This document shows, one piece after another, positions 45,205 to 56,500 of a DNA stretch of 64,000 nucleotides. A model generated the notes under the pieces. That model was not told the DNA's origin and did not search any database. It saw only the letters and a list, made by a program, of their open reading frames with translations. Position 1 is the stretch's first letter. Every line of letters starts with the position of its first letter. The stretch spans positions 62,001 to 126,000 of the forward strand of contig JAOBSW010000526.1 of NCBI GenBank assembly GCA_026214975.1. Reading direction: 5' to 3'. The position numbers and the translations under genes were made by a program. The stretch is from Gentiana macrophylla (lineage: Eukaryota > Streptophyta > Magnoliopsida > Gentianales > Gentianaceae).

Positions 45205-45369
45205 ACTCTCGATCCATATCGTCAAATAAATTTTTTTTTTTTTTTCTTTCCTCCTCGGTATTTTCTTTTAAACTTTCTGCAAATTTAGGGTTCATCCTTA
45301 ACCCATTCTTCCTGCTTGTTTCCGTCGCCCGCCCCCGCTTGCTTCTTCTTCTTCACGATTACGGCAACC

Positions 45370-46340
45370 ATGGCCACCACTCCGCTCTCGTTACTTTCAA
45401 TCACGCGCTCCAGGCCACCATTAAACTAGATGCCACGAATTACTACGTATGGCATATGCAAATCGAAGCTCTTCTCCTTGGTAATGGGTGTTTGGCTATG
45501 TTGATGGCACGAAGGTCATTCCGCCGCCACCATCACCACCGCCATTGGTCAAACAAACCCCAAACCGGACTTTGTTCATCACACGCGTCAAGACAACCTT
45601 ATCCGCACTGCTCATCTCTCTCTATCTATCCCGGATGTTGCCACCCTCCTCTATGGCAAAAAGCGTCGCCGAGAGCATGGAAAGCCCTCGTTGGCGTATA
45701 TGCTACTCCGTCAGGGCTCGTATCAAGGCAATTAAGGATGCTATGCGGTCTCACCAACGTGGTTCGCAGTCGATTTCTCAATACCTTTATACTATGAAGC
45801 ACAAACGCGATGAATTGGCTCTTCTTGGCTCCAAAATGGAGCATGATGATTTTGTGGACATCATTTTAGCGAATATTGGCCCTGAATATTCAGACATCGC
45901 CCGTGCTATTGCGGTTCGTGAAACGGTGATCACCTTTGAGGAGCTCCACGAAAAGCTCCTCCACTTTCAGCCGCCTTCTACTCCGGCATCACCATCCTTT
46001 GGGCCGGCCACTGCTCATGCCGTGTACAGGCCCCCTTTTCAGTCCCGACCTCAGCAGCCTACGCCGGGCTCATGGCGCACCACTGGACAGCAGCAACAGC
46101 AGGGCAGCCGCACTTATGGCGGCAATTCTGGCCCTCTTTATGGCGGTAATTCTGGCAGTACTTATGGTCCCCAACAGGCTGAAAATTACGGATGACGAGA
46201 ACAATGAGTCGTTCAGCCAATACACGGGCTGGAGCCGTCTCCTCCACCAACTCGAACCGTCGTCCATTTTTGGGTAAGTGTCAACTTTGCTTTATTCAAG
46301 GTCATTTTGCTCAGGAGTGTGCTACTTTTGGTGGGCAGAT
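45370..46340 (+). pseudogene. copia gag
   Basis: Starts near the ATG at 45370. The capsid N-terminus is read in one frame (FNHALQATIKLDATNYYVW) and the rest in others (FGYVDGTKVIPPPP; ARIKAIKDAMRSHQRGSQSI; YLYTMKHKRDELALLGSKM; LANIGPEYSDIARAI). It then has a Gln/Gly/Tyr-rich stretch and, in a further frame, an intact CCHC knuckle CQLCFIQGHFAQEC (about 46278-46320). A short tandem GGNSGxxYGGNSG repeat lies before the knuckle. Confidence 0.88.
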
Positions 46341-46429
46341 TAGTCACATTTTTGCTTCCCCGGGTGCACGACCACCATGGCCTCAGGCCAATGTTGCGAC
46401 CCGAACATCGACTCGGCTCGGTTTGATTC

Positions 46430-47166
46430 AAATGCTCGAGGCGCTCTTAGATAGTAGAGCATCGCATCATGTGACCTCGGATTTGCAGAATCTGTCCCTC
46501 CATGCGCCATACACTGGCACTGATGACCTCCTGGTTGGTGATGGTAAGGGACTATCTATTACTCATACTGGTACTTCTTCAATTCCCATTAATCCTGTTA
46601 AATCTATTCCCTTACGTGATGTCCTCTGTGTCCCTAGCATGTCCCGTAATCTACTGTCTATCTCACAATTGTGTAAAACCAATAACTTATCTGTCGAATT
46701 CTTACCTTCTGAATTTGTTGTGAAGGACATTCAGACGACCAAGCCTATCCTTCGTGGTCCAGTTAAAAATGGTTTGTACGAGTGGCCAAATCCTCTTATT
46801 GTCGCTTTTGCTTCCAATAAAGCCTCCTCGCAAGACTGGCATCATCGGTTGGGTCATCCGGCTCATCCCATCTTATCGTCTATTTTAAGCACTTATCATT
46901 TACAGTCTAGTAATAATTCTTTTACTCATTGCTCTGCCTGCTTAGAGAGTAAAAGTCATAAACTGCCTTTTGGCGAGTCTACTTTAATTTCATCTCGTCC
47001 TCTCGAGATCATTTTTAGTGATGTGTGGACATCACCTGTTATTTCTGCTGATGGTTTCAAATATTTTGTTATTTTTGTTGATCATTTTACGCGCTTATAT
47101 ACGGTTTTATCCACTAGCACGAAAATCGATGTACATTCTACGTTTATCGCGCCGCTCCATTGTTGA
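46430..47166 (+). pseudogene. copia protease, pre-integrase domain and integrase N-terminus
   Basis: Open frame: the protease active site reads LLDSRASHHVTSD, with Arg for the usual Gly (DSGAS), which should abolish activity. Then VLCVPSMSRNLLSISQLC, the HHCC module (WHHRLGHPAHPILSSIL, then HCSACLESKSHKLPF) and the integrase start EIIFSDVWTSPV, then FVIFVDHFTRL. A stop at 47164 cuts it in the middle of integrase. Confidence 0.88.
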
Positions 47167-47700
47167 AAAATACTTTGAAAATTCAATTAAAATAATCTAT
47201 TACGATAACGGTGGTGAATTTATATCTCTACGTGAATATTTTGCAACCAACGGTATTTTTTTTTCACAACTCCACCTTACACCCTCGAACACAATGGAAT
47301 CTCGAGCGTCGTAATATGCACATTGTTGAAGCCGGCTTGCCCTTTTAACTCATGCTTCCGCTCCTATCTCGTATTGGCCTTATGCCTTCGCCACTGCTGT
47401 ATACCTCATCAATCGTATGCCCACACCCACTCTCAAAATGCATACCCCATATGAATCTATATTTCAAACACCTCCAAATTACACTAAACTGCGTATTTTT
47501 GGTTGTCTCTGTTATCCCTGGTTGCATCCCTACACCAGTCACAAACTTCAACCTCGTTCCACTCCGTGTGTCTTTCTTGGTTATGTCCTCAACCAGCATG
47601 CGTACTACTGCTACGACCTAGTCGCATCTCGCATGTATATCTCGCGTCATGTCAAGTTTGTGGAGTCGGTTTTCCCGTTTCGCTCTCCTCAACCCTCGGG
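47018..47700 (+). pseudogene. copia integrase, C-terminal half
   Basis: After a frame change the second catalytic Asp appears in IIYYDNGGEFISL. The Glu region is split by further frame changes around 47280-47330. The C-terminal part continues in the 47417 frame ([20 protein letters not shown], then [25 protein letters not shown]). Confidence 0.82.
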
Positions 47701-47920
47701 TTCCCCCTATCTCCCCAACCGTTGCCTCCATATCGGATTGGATACCCCCCTCGCCTCCTATTCCCCTTCCTATCCCTACCCCCCTCCAACTCCGCCTTCT
47801 TCCCCGTCCCCTCCTTCCACTCCGCCTCCCCCACCTCCCCCCCGCCACCACCATCTCCACCACCCTCTCCCCCACCGCCCCCTCCTCCGCCTCCATCCAC
47901 CTCCACTCATCCCATGCGCA
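47700..47920 (+). other. proline-coding linker, C-rich strand
   Basis: The region between integrase and RT is an almost pure C/T run that codes for proline-rich sequence in more than one frame. The mirrored G-rich reverse strand produces spurious Gly/Arg ORFs. Confidence 0.8.
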
Positions 47921-48404
47921 CTCGGGCTCGTGATCATATTCATAAACCCATTCAAAAGGTTAATCTTCACTCCCATCTTCCCAATTCCCTTGACACTGAA
48001 CCCACCAATATCACCCAAGCTCTTAAAAACCCGAATTGGAGAACTGCCATGCAGGAGGAATATGACGCTCTCATTCGTAATGAGACGTGGTCCCTGGTTC
48101 CTTCTCGTCCTAATCAGAATGTTATCAGTTCTAAGTGGATTTTTCGTCTTAAGCGTCACCCGGATGGCACTATTGATCGTCACAAGGCTCGCCTTGTGGA
48201 TAAGGGGTTCACTCAACGTCCTGGTATTGACTATTATGAGACGTTTAGCCCGGTGGTTAAACCTACTACAGTGCGTGTTGTTCTTGCTCTGGCTCTATCT
48301 CAGGGGTGGTCTTTACGTCAGCTAGATGTCAACAACGCCTTTTTACAGGGTCATCACGTCGGAGGATGTTTACTTGGCCCAGCCGCCGGGGTTCATCAGC
48401 ACTG
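47920..48404 (+). pseudogene. copia RT, N-terminal part
   Basis: Frame of 47503-48405: [60 protein letters not shown], then [13 protein letters not shown] with the first catalytic Asp. A frame change at about 48350 follows. Confidence 0.87.
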
Positions 48405-48429
48405 AGCTTCCTACCCATGTGTGCAAGTT

Positions 48430-49070
48430 GCGAAAGGCTATTTACTGAGTTGAAACAGGCTCCTCGGGCGTGGTATGAGGAGCTTAAGGGGTTCCTCCTT
48501 TCTAGCAACTTCAGGAATGCCACCTTTGATTCCTCACTCTTCATCTACAATACCGGTACCACTATTCTTTATCTCTTGGTGTATGTGGATGACATTATTA
48601 TTACTGGGAATGACACTAAGGCTCTTGAGACGTTCATATCTTTATTGGGTCGTCGGTTTGCTCTCAAAGATCTTGGTGCCCTCTCTTATTTTTTGGGCAT
48701 AGAAATTATACACAATGATCACGGGTGTATTTTATCTCAGAAGCGATATGCCACCGAGCTCCTTGCTCGCCTTCACATGGATCAGGCTAATCCAGTCACT
48801 ACTCCGCTGCCAGCTGATTTGTCTGGTCTTACTGCTCAGTCTGGTTCTCCACTTGATGATGCGTCTGAGTATCGTATGGTTATTGGCAGCTTGCAGTATC
48901 TTTTGTTTACCCGTCCGGATCTTGCCTTTTCAGTGAATAAACTCTCCCAGTTCATGCATGCCTCTACGGATCTTCATTGGACTTATGCTAAGCGCATGCT
49001 TCGTTATTTGGCTGGGACAGTTGAGTTAGGCCTGCAGCTTTACCGTGATTCCCCCATGTTCTCCATGCCT
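48430..49070 (+). pseudogene. copia RT palm/thumb and connection
   Basis: Frame of 48306-49361: ELKQAPRAWYEELKGFLL, the intact YVDD box (LLVYVDDIIITGND), RFALKDLGALSYFLGIEI, then EYRMVIGSLQYLLFTRPDLA. The frame departs from RNase H near 49060. Confidence 0.88.
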
Positions 49071-49483
49071 TCTCTGATGCTGATTGGGGTGGCTCTCACG
49101 ATGATTATGCTTCCACTGGGGCTTATGTTGTCTATCTTGGCAGAAATGCCATCTCTTGGAGCTCCAAGAAGCAGTCTACTGTTGCCAGGTCCTCTATTGA
49201 GGCTGAGTATCGCTCTGTTGCCTCTACCACTGCGGAGCTCATGTGGGTTACTTTTTTGCTACGTGATCTTGGTTTTTCACCCCCTGGAGCTCCGGTTGTC
49301 TACTGTGACAATTTGGGCACTACGCAGTTCTGTCACAACCCGGTCTTTCACTCACGGATGAAACACGTTGCCATTGACTACCACTTCATACGTGATCAGG
49401 TGCAACGGGGTTCCTTTCGGGTTGCTCATGTTAGTGCTCAGGATCAACTTGCTGATTGTCTCACCAAGTCACTCCTCGCTTGA
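49070..49483 (+). pseudogene. copia RNase H
   Basis: The first part (49070-49240) is in a shifted frame. The open end (49241-49483) reads VYCDNLGTTQFCHNPVFHSR, HVAIDYHFIRDQVQRG and QDQLADCLTKSLLA, the normal C-terminus of copia pol. Confidence 0.86.
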
Positions 49484-49529
49484 CATTTGTTCAACAGCGC
49501 AGCAAGTTGGGTCTCGTCCCTCGTCCACC

Positions 49530-49540
49530 TTGAGGGGTGG
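49530..49540 (+). promoter_or_regulatory. polypurine tract
   Basis: TTGAGGGGTGG immediately precedes the 3' LTR. Confidence 0.8.
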
Positions 49541-49743
49541 TATTAGCTGTATATACTTGTACCCATTATTTAGATAATATATTTTGTATATATTTTGTAT
49601 TCATTAGTAGAGGATTTCTAGGAATGTATCTAGCCACAATTCTAGCCTTAGTGTATTTGTAGCTCAACTGTAATTTCCTATATATTTGTACACTGCTCAA
49701 CTGTGAATAATCAATCAAATCATAATTTCAAATTATTCTGTTA
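49541..49743 (+). repeat. 3' LTR, 203 bp
   Basis: TATTAGCTGTATATACTTG...TTATTCTGTTA, followed by TSD ATAAC. Confidence 0.9.
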
Positions 49744-49748
49744 ATAAC
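49744..49748. repeat. target-site duplication ATAAC, right copy
   Basis: Matches 44979-44983. Confidence 0.85.
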
Positions 49749-50140
49749 AACCCCGGGTCATAATTACACAAACATAATACATAACAGAACAACCACAGAT
49801 CATAATACACAAATAGAGATTGCTACCTCTCTACCAACAACTTATCATCCGCCGCCGACTTTTCTCTTTCTACCTGAAAATTCAAAAAAGACCAACCCAA
49901 AGGTGCATCAGTTTGTGAAATAACGTTATCTAACTAAGAATTATGTCGTTTTATTCCTTCCTTGTAACATTTTCATGACATACTACTAGTTAACGACAAA
50001 CTCAATGTACCAATACAATTGGTAGCATAAAAGCAAAGAAGATTGTGCATTGGTTGTGGAAAGACTCTACTGGCTGAAGAGGCTATGATATTTTTAGATA
50101 TATAATGTTAATTATCTACCTTCTTGTGAGCTTAAGTTTT
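49749..50140. other. spacer, no gene seen
   Basis: AT-rich; nothing recognised. Confidence 0.4.
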
Positions 50141-50414
50141 TAGGAGAGATTGTAGTTCAACAGAAATAGTGAAATTGTATAAAATATTCAAGAAAACATC
50201 AAATGCCTGTGTTGGATGGAAGACAACCCGTCGTACCAATCTCCACGGCCCCCACTCATATCACCCTAACTACCTACCCCACCCCACCCACCAATGAAAT
50301 GTTTAGTTGCAAAGACAAAGTGACATTAGGAGAGATGGTAGTTCAACAGAAATAGTGAAATTGTATAAAATATTCAAGAAACATCAAATGGCTGTGTTGG
50401 ATGGAAGACAACCC
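50141..50414. repeat. local direct duplication of about 85 bp
   Basis: The segment starting TAGGAGAGATTGTAGTTCAA (50141) recurs at 50327 through GATGGAAGACAACCC (50414), with about 100 bp of unrelated sequence between. The second copy abuts the LTR at 50415. Confidence 0.82.
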
Positions 50415-50906
50415 TGTTAGAATAATCCTTATGTGATTGAATCACATTATTCCCGGATCGATTATGCTAAATTATTGAGAATCAGAGAACGATATTAATC
50501 TACAAACATACCCGAATCCATAGCAGCGGAAGACTCTGTAGATGTTGTAGGATCGATCTTCCAGATCTATACACCTCCTGTTTCTTGTCAGAAAAACCCT
50601 TTGTGTTCTCTGTATTTTTCTCTTGTGATAATGGGTCAAAAGAGAGTGGGAAAAGTATATGACTTAGGGACCATAACCCACCCTTATATAGTAAAATATT
50701 TATTAGGTCTTTCCAATTTTACCCATCATAAAATTAGAAATTACCTCTGAGTTTCTACACATTAAAGGTCCACACCCTAGCGATGCATTCTGACCCAATA
50801 ATTATAACCGTAGTAGATCACTTTAAAGCGGACAAACATTTATTGTGAGTCTACGACATAACAATTATTTCACATATAAGCCCAACGTTGGATATATGAT
50901 CCAACA
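50415..50906 (-). repeat. 3' LTR of the minus-strand copia element running off the right edge
   Basis: TGTTAGAATAATCC...ATATGATCCAACA on the plus strand, 492 bp with TG/CA ends. A polypurine tract lies on its right and copia pol of minus orientation lies beyond the nested insertion. The matching 5' LTR lies beyond 64000. Confidence 0.82.
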
Positions 50907-50923
50907 ATCTCCCACTTGGGCTA
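50907..50923 (-). promoter_or_regulatory. polypurine tract
   Basis: On the minus strand TAGCCCAAGTGGGAGAT precedes the LTR, the standard plant copia primer core AAGTGGGAGAT. Confidence 0.82.
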
Positions 50924-51374
50924 TATGTGTAACTTTATAATTGTATGTCATAAGATAACCGAATGAGCGCTCAACTTGGCTGTCATTACAAAACGTATCA
51001 AATAACAATCCCGTCCATCAAAGTCACCAACATAGGACCAAAGCGGCCTTCGTCACATCTATCGTAACGGGACCCATCAATGATCACGTATGCTAGTAAA
51101 GTTGAATGACATGGATCATGATGTGGATGCGTAGCATGGAAATTAACACGAAATGTGATCTTGACATGTAAATTTCCAACTGGTCCACTTTAAACTTAAT
51201 AAGATCAAAACCGTATTTCGAGATCAAAGTGAGAAACACCAAAACTTAAATTTCTGCAGAAACAACTACAATTGTAACTTTAACTTTAACCATAACCTTA
51301 ACCTTAAACTGAAACAACTGAAAAATTTGTCTATATCGAAGCAAACATTATCAATTACAAACTCCCACTAAACC
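50924..51374 (-). other. 3' untranslated interior of the outer copia
   Basis: Non-coding sequence between RNase H and the polypurine tract. It continues on the far side of the nested element at 60679. Confidence 0.6.
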
Positions 51375-51379
51375 TAAAC
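51375..51379. repeat. target-site duplication TAAAC, left copy
   Basis: Matches 60674-60678. Confidence 0.88.
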
Positions 51380-53253
51380 TGTTAGTAATACCATCCGCAG
51401 CGGAAACGATTTAATGGATCTAGATCTATAAAATACACGTAATAAAACAACTAGATCTACTTCTACAAGGGGGTTGTAGAACATACCTCTTGCATCTCTA
51501 AATCCAAGTTGAAGAACCGCAATGGAAAGAACGAAGATGTGAAGAGCACCACGATCTTCCGTACGTGTGATCCAAGCAACTCGCGGTGGAAGGAAATTCT
51601 CGACTCGAACCCTTCCGATATGCTACCGGAAAAATCTCCAAGATTTTCCCAAAACCCCTTGGCGAATTTTTCCTCTTCTTTCTCTAAGAAAGTCGAAATT
51701 ATGTGTGTGTTAAGGCAGAGAAACTCTCTTTATACGAGAGAGTAATCCTTGTCTCTCAAGGATTAAATAATTAAGAGATAATTATTACATTAATCTTTTT
51801 TCCAAATAAAAGATAAATAAAATAATTATCCCAAACAAATTAGGATAAATCATATTATTATCTAATATTTCATGAATTATCATTTAACAAATAAAAGATA
51901 AATCACACATTAAATAATTATCCAAGAAAAACGAATTTTCCAATAATTAAATAATAACACAAAATGCATGCGCACCTTTCTTTCAAAGTAAGGTCCACGC
52001 ACCTTTTAATATATTTGACCAAAAAAGGTCAACACACCACTGCAAATTTAGTAAGTCACGTAAAAATGTCTTTTAAGTGTATTTAATTATTTAATTTCAA
52101 CTAATTTAATAGTCCACTAAACAATTAATTCACATATCGTTTTAATAAAGTCCAACGAGAACTAAATTAATATTATTGGGATTCGACGTCCGAGAATAAA
52201 TATTTATATTAGGAGAAGCGCGTCGGGGAATTAATGGACTAATAATCGTGACTCCGATAAATCAAATAAATAATTATCTTCTGAACGAATAATTATATTC
52301 GATAAATCAATCACGAGAATACGCCACCATAATCCCGTGATTGCACTCCTCCGATTATGAGATTATATTTATCTCGTCACGATAATAATAATAAGCGTCC
52401 ATTGATATAATCATTACATATGGATTAATCCTCCATGATTTATTCATTCTAAATCGGGAAGTTACCGTTAACCCTTTTTAGAACCTCTTATCCTTATTTA
52501 CCATTAACCCCTAGTGATCAATTAATTCATACAACTCTTTGGTGATCAATCGGTGTGATATGAACTCGCGCGATCGATCGATTTCTAGGATTAACAAATA
52601 AAGAGGAATCGTTTCTATCTACTTCCATAAATGGAAGGAATGGATTCCGTATCTGTGATAACACGGACTACTCACTCAATCAGTACAATGCCAAGATGGG
52701 GTAATTCGGACATTGGACTCGGTGTAATCCTTAACCGTCAAGTCAAACTTCATAATGCGATTCAAGCGGTTGATTGTGATCACCTCGAGGATTAAGATAT
52801 ATCCATAAATATGATCATCCATTGATTCGATAAGACTTTCGATTACGGAATTATATCGTGAACTCTAATCAAATCGGTCCAAATTACTATACGATATATC
52901 TATCATATATAAATGCCCCATTAGGTTCTCTTAACCGAAAGTCGGATAGGACTATCACACTATTGTGTTCAGGCGCATTAATAGCACGTTAAAGGAGAGA
53001 CCCGATACTCTCGATTAACTTCACTCACTACGGGCTAATTGTATTTTAAGTACATCTTCACTAACTCAATCCTCCGTGTATATACCATACACCGAGTTAA
53101 GTGATTACATAAGCGATATACTTAGGGTTTTACGTAGTGTAAATACTATTGTCACATCGGTGATTATGAGAATAATAAATATGAATAATAACGTCAATTC
53201 ATTTATTAAATAAAACAATTACAAAAATTGTCTTTTGGGCATCACACCTAACA
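51380..53253 (-). repeat. 3' LTR of the LARD-like element
   Basis: 1,874 bp, aligned end to end with 58811-60673. The differences are mostly one- to three-base insertions or deletions. Confidence 0.92.
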
Positions 53254-53268
53254 ATCTCCCACTTGCAC
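53254..53268 (-). promoter_or_regulatory. polypurine tract of the LARD-like element
   Basis: The minus strand GTGCAAGTGGGAGAT precedes the left LTR. A second AAGTGGGAGAT-type copy lies at 53328-53339. Confidence 0.78.
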
Positions 53269-56104
53269 GAAAGCATGTGATTAATTGTTTTAGAGCACAC
53301 CCTATTATTTAATATACAACAAACTACATCTCCCACTTGCTCTAAAGCAATGGAGACTCATCCCGTATTCTAGTACCCACTAAGCATGTCATAACCATTT
53401 GATTCCAAAGTACACTCCGAGTATGCCGTCGTAGGATAGGTCGGTGACTCGGGAGCACCTACATCTAAATGTCATGGGTCTTAATGATTAGTCGGGTTGT
53501 CGGCTCGAGGCGATCCGTAGAATCGAAAGCGTTACCGGTCCATCAAATCATGTGAGTGCTTGAGTAAACAGGCCGAGATCGACTTAACGATCATCCTCAA
53601 TCGACTTAAAGTCAAAATCGGTGTATCACACATATCCAAGTTCACACATGAATATGTCCGCATATTGTTCCTCGTTCTCTTCAAGATACTAAAGGACATA
53701 CTAAACTTGCTTTGTTAACGCCGAATCTAAGATTCGATCAAAGTTGACGTTCAATAACGACCATCTCTTACTAGAAAGAGAATCTATCCCATTTCTCTTG
53801 ATCCGAAGATTTAGAGAGTCATTCACGAGGCATAGGGTAGAACTTCCTCGTCGAATGTTGCATACACAGATGCATCATCTTAACCAATAAGATGGATGGG
53901 AACCCGATGGCGATTCTAATGAATTCGACCGAGTCAAACTCTAAAGAATGTTGTCCAAAACTACATTTGCAGAAGAATTGTGGTATTGTCGGATTCGACT
54001 TGGATAACACACCCATGTTGATTCCAAGCCAGTGCGGTGTTATCCTTCACAAACACTAATATATATTTATATATTCACTCTTTTGTACTAAAATTGATAT
54101 CCGATCTACAAAAAACTTATCAATATTCGGTCAAATCCACATATTGTAGAAATATATGACTTCCAATGACCGAGAGGTTTGCTTTTTATCCACAAAGGAC
54201 ATAAGCCTTGGCAGTCATCCTGTCATAAGTTCATAAGTCAATACCATACATTTGAATGAATCAGGACTCCGTTTGTTTGGCAAGAAAGTCTCAGGGAATC
54301 ACCCTATTTTACGCTTTTGAGCGAAATCATGCAATACCGAACTCATTCTACTCTTTTCCGTGTAGATCCAATTACTCCCCTTTGGGCTGAGGCGCTTTCG
54401 GTGGTTCTACAAGAGTATGAACAATTGGAGTACCGAACTCCATTCACGGGGGTTATGGCTATTAAAACCAACCTCTATTATCGAGAATCCTATCTTTGCT
54501 CACAAAAGAGCCATAGGTCATCAATCGATCCTCGGACTACAAAGTCCATGCAGAACCCGTAATGGGTAATGGATAAACCATACTCCCACTACATTACGGG
54601 TGGATCGAAGTTACGATCTAGTTTAGTAGTATTTAGTGTTATCACCAACAACCGATGTTGGATGTGGTGCGATTTTAATCGAGTTAGTAACTACCTTGAG
54701 TAAACGTACTTCAAGGTTCAAGGTTTTTTCGAACATGGATTCTATCGAGAAAGGATGCAAGCGAGTATAACTGTCCCTTCCCGATTTCAAGAATCCTATA
54801 TCTAACCTTTATACTCAATAGTTTAAAAGATATAGCACGAATGGTCATTGACCGAACGTATGCACGAAATTCAGTCTTACCTTCAAGCACCGTGTGCTAA
54901 ATGCTTATATTTACGGAAGTGGGGTGAAAGAATCCACACCTTATCCGAAAATTCCAAGGCATATTCTAGGTAGCTCGCTTGGTCTTACATTTCAATGTAA
55001 ACCGATATTTCGCTTCTAATATCTTTATTGAGTTAAGCAGTGTATTGTAGCACATCTAAAAAATATATAAGTCAATTTAACGGTTTCTCACTTAGTGAAA
55101 GAATTTCACTATGAGGCAGGCCGAGCATCAGTCCCTAGGACTATGTGATGGCCCATTTTACAGTATAGAATACTCATCTCTGTTGAAAGCAGAGAAACCT
55201 CAAAATATTTTGGATAAACTTACCGGAGTGTTTGAATAGTTATCAGACAAGAAGTCACTACTCGGAAGCTCCTACTAGCTCGTATCTTTCATCAGACCCC
55301 GAAGGTCGTCATGAACAAGCTATGTTACTTCTTTATATCCATTATCCTTTCCCGATTGAAAGGAAACTTAGTCATTGAACCTTTGAGACAATATAACCAG
55401 ACTGGGAGAAAGGAATCACCCTGAGCCAGTCTTCAGGTCTTGTCTTTTAGGGACTATGCACTAACTATGGAATATGAAGAAGCGTTTATCTAAATATAGA
55501 AACCAATTGCTTTTAACGATTCTTAAGATGTGTTTTATATACATATTTCAATGATTCTAAGTGGTTTTGACTTTATCAAACAAAAGTCGAGTCTTGGATT
55601 CGTACTACAAATGGTATATTCACTTTATATCGACAAACAAATTATCGAATAGAAGGTAAATCCATTCGTTCAACGAGTCTTAAGCGGAAAATAAATTTTC
55701 CGCGATATCCAAGATTGAACCGAGATTCATTTCCTTATATCACTCCCACTATTCTAGCTAAAATTAAGCGCCCGTTGTTTACTCTTTTAATCGTTAAATG
55801 CCTTTGCTACCTTGTTCTTCCAAAGAACTTAGCTCGAGAAAATCACCAAGGATTCATTGGTTGGTGATCCAAAATCACTTTCCTTATCCTATGATTTTGA
55901 GTTAATTAATTTTCGGTTCGACCTTAAAGTTTTCTTAGTTTAGGTGACTAACACTTTTATACATATTCTCCCATTCTTGACTTTCCGTGAATGGAAAGCA
56001 GTCTTGAACCAATGGTTCGTTTGAGTAGACACTACTCTTGAACCGTGGGATGTCTATTTTGAGTGTTACTCGTCGAGACTTCTCGGATTTTCTAATATAC
56101 GGAA

Positions 56105-56500
56105 AAAACAACAAATCATAACATTAAAGCTCCCACTAGTTTATCGGTTCCAAATACCGTCTAACGAGCAATGCTTTATTTTTATGAATTTCCGATTTTT
56201 CGATTAGCAAATCTTTCGTACATAGTTCTATTGTTTCGGAAAAACAACAAATCATAGAAACTCCCACTAGTTCATCGATTCCAAATATCGTCTAACTAGC
56301 AACATTTCATGACTTTCCGGTTTTCAATTAGAACGGTTATGTGTGTAGTCAGTTACACTTTTCTAATGTTCTAGAAAAACAACAAATCATAAAGCTCCCA
56401 CTAGTTCATCGATTCCAAATATCGTCCAACTAGTAACACTTCATGATTTTCCAATTTTTCAATTAGAAAATTACTCGTGTAATTACTACACATTCAAAAT
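56105..56500. repeat. tandem repeat, about 135-bp unit, three copies
   Basis: Units start at ACAACAAATCATA (56108, 56245, 56379), each followed by CTCCCACTAGTT and TTCCAAATA(C/T)CGTC(T/C)AAC. Confidence 0.9.

Larger units (their letters stand above)
44984..49743 (+). mobile_element. complete copia LTR retrotransposon, plus strand
   Basis: 4.76 kb with LTRs of 208 and 203 bp, TSD ATAAC, primer site and polypurine tract. Gag, protease, pre-integrase, integrase, RT and RNase H are all recognisable in copia order. It is the best-preserved element in the window, but the polyprotein changes frame at least seven times. The LTRs differ by several single-base insertions and deletions. Confidence 0.93.

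Noticed and set aside
47618..48216. Gly/Arg/Trp-rich ORFs on the reverse strand of the copia linker
   Set aside because: Mirror of the C/T-rich proline linker on the coding strand; not genes.
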